NCBI RefSeq assembly: GCF_946479755.1 | Contig: NZ_CAMLHC010000012.1 | Location: 1 to 64,000, forward strand | Source: an uncultured Chitinophaga sp. | GTDB lineage: Bacteria; Bacteroidota; Bacteroidia; Chitinophagales; Chitinophagaceae | Length of the DNA stretch: 64,000 nucleotides | Direction of reading: 5' to 3' | Shown: in pieces, positions 63,637 to 64,000 of the stretch | How the letters are laid out: each line of letters opens with the position of its first letter | Numbering within the stretch: position 1 is the stretch's first letter | Translations under genes and position numbers: made by a program | The notes under the pieces: model-generated | Database searches by the model: none | What the model was told of the DNA's origin: nothing | What the model saw: the letters and a program-made list of their open reading frames with translations, nothing else

Positions 63637-64000
63637 ATGACGTTATTAAGCATAGACTGGTTTTTTATTCTTGAAAAAATACTGCTGATATCCGCAGTAT
63701 TGGTGCTGTCACTCGTAGTGGCCATGTACTCTACCTGGGGCGAAAGAAAGGTGGCTGCCTGGATCCAGGACCGTCTTGGCCCGAACCGCGCCGGTCCGAT
63801 GGGACTGCTGCAACCGCTGGCCGATGGTGGTAAACTCTTCTTCAAAGAAGAGATCATCCCTACCAACTCCAACCGGTTCCTCTTTATCCTCGGCCCGTCT
63901 ATCGCCATGTTGGTGGCTTGTATGACCAGCGCCGTAATTCCCTGGGGCGATACGCTGACCATCGCCGGTCGTACCGTGTCCTTACAGGTGGCCGATGTCA
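63637..64000 (+). CDS. nuoH: NADH-quinone oxidoreductase subunit H (partial, runs off right edge)
   Basis: The first 121 residues of the membrane subunit that anchors the quinone chamber. ATG 63637 (MTLLSIDWFFILEKILL) starts the first helix; WGERKVAAWIQDRLGPNRAGPMGLLQPLADGGKLFFKEEIIP (by position about 34-75) is the conserved NuoH block. The second helix follows at about 83-100. The rest of the gene lies outside the window. Confidence 0.96.
   Translation, partial: MTLLSIDWFFILEKILLISAVLVLSLVVAMYSTWGERKVAAWIQDRLGPNRAGPMGLLQPLADGGKLFFKEEIIPTNSNRFLFILGPSIAMLVACMTSAVIPWGDTLTIAGRTVSLQVADV

Overview
The window looks like chromosome of a Chitinophaga-type member of the Bacteroidota. The signs are the core-gene content, several perfect or near-perfect Bacteroidota promoters (TTTG, about 19 bp, TAnnTTTG) upstream of atpD, nuoA, purA, gbsR and pdhC, a PorT-family gene next to ubiE, a separate atpDC pair, and families such as DUF6427, DUF6728 and YXWGXW/DUF6600. 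It is mostly a housekeeping region with many short operons on both strands. No rRNA, tRNA, CRISPR array, prophage or transposase gene was seen.

Layout. 0-8.4 kb: a partial porT, ubiE, divergent engB, a YkuK-like protein, a CoA-binding protein, a TIGR01777 epimerase, a GbsR/MarR regulator with a promoter-embedded palindrome, pdhC (pyruvate dehydrogenase E2) and dnaX. 8.5-17.3 kb: a lineage-specific stretch with an M48-like membrane protein of altered active site, two GNAT-type proteins, a Gln/Asn-rich lipoprotein, a DUF4349 protein and a Tat-exported metallophosphoesterase. 17.5-24.3 kb: atpDC, yqgE, a histidine kinase, a ThiF/MoeB-like adenylyltransferase and an LD-carboxypeptidase. 24.4-33.4 kb: metG, a FadN-type beta-oxidation protein, an ABC-2 exporter pair, and surE-lpxB. 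33.5-38.4 kb: a beta-mannosidase, an alpha-L-fucosidase broken by an in-frame TAG, and an OmpR-type regulator. 38.5-48.6 kb: rel/spoT, purA, an acidic AT-hook-like protein, pabB, a second TIGR01777 epimerase, two envelope proteins and purQ. 48.7-56.4 kb: a DsbD pair, hisS, an LMW phosphatase and a substrate-binding-protein/TPR operon. 57-64 kb: the nuo (complex I) operon from nuoA into nuoH, which runs off the right edge.

The most interesting structure is a set of intergenic palindromic elements that begin at, or a few bases after, a gene's stop codon (after the DUF4349 gene, the ThiF-like gene, metG, rel and nuoF). Most have nested inverted arms around a terminator-like hairpin. The copy between nuoF and nuoG instead encloses a small AT-rich gene for a GxxExxY-family PD-(D/E)XK nuclease-like protein, bounded by imperfect inverted repeats that share CGCAAAG words with two of the solo copies. 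This may be a nuclease-linked mobile repeat family, with non-autonomous copies acting as terminators. Other leads are a nine-A slippery tract in dnaX with stop codons in both shifted frames, a DsbD whose N-terminal cysteine pair is missing but present in the small gene just upstream, palindromes inside the gbsR and pdhC promoters, and a possible small RNA upstream of yqgE.
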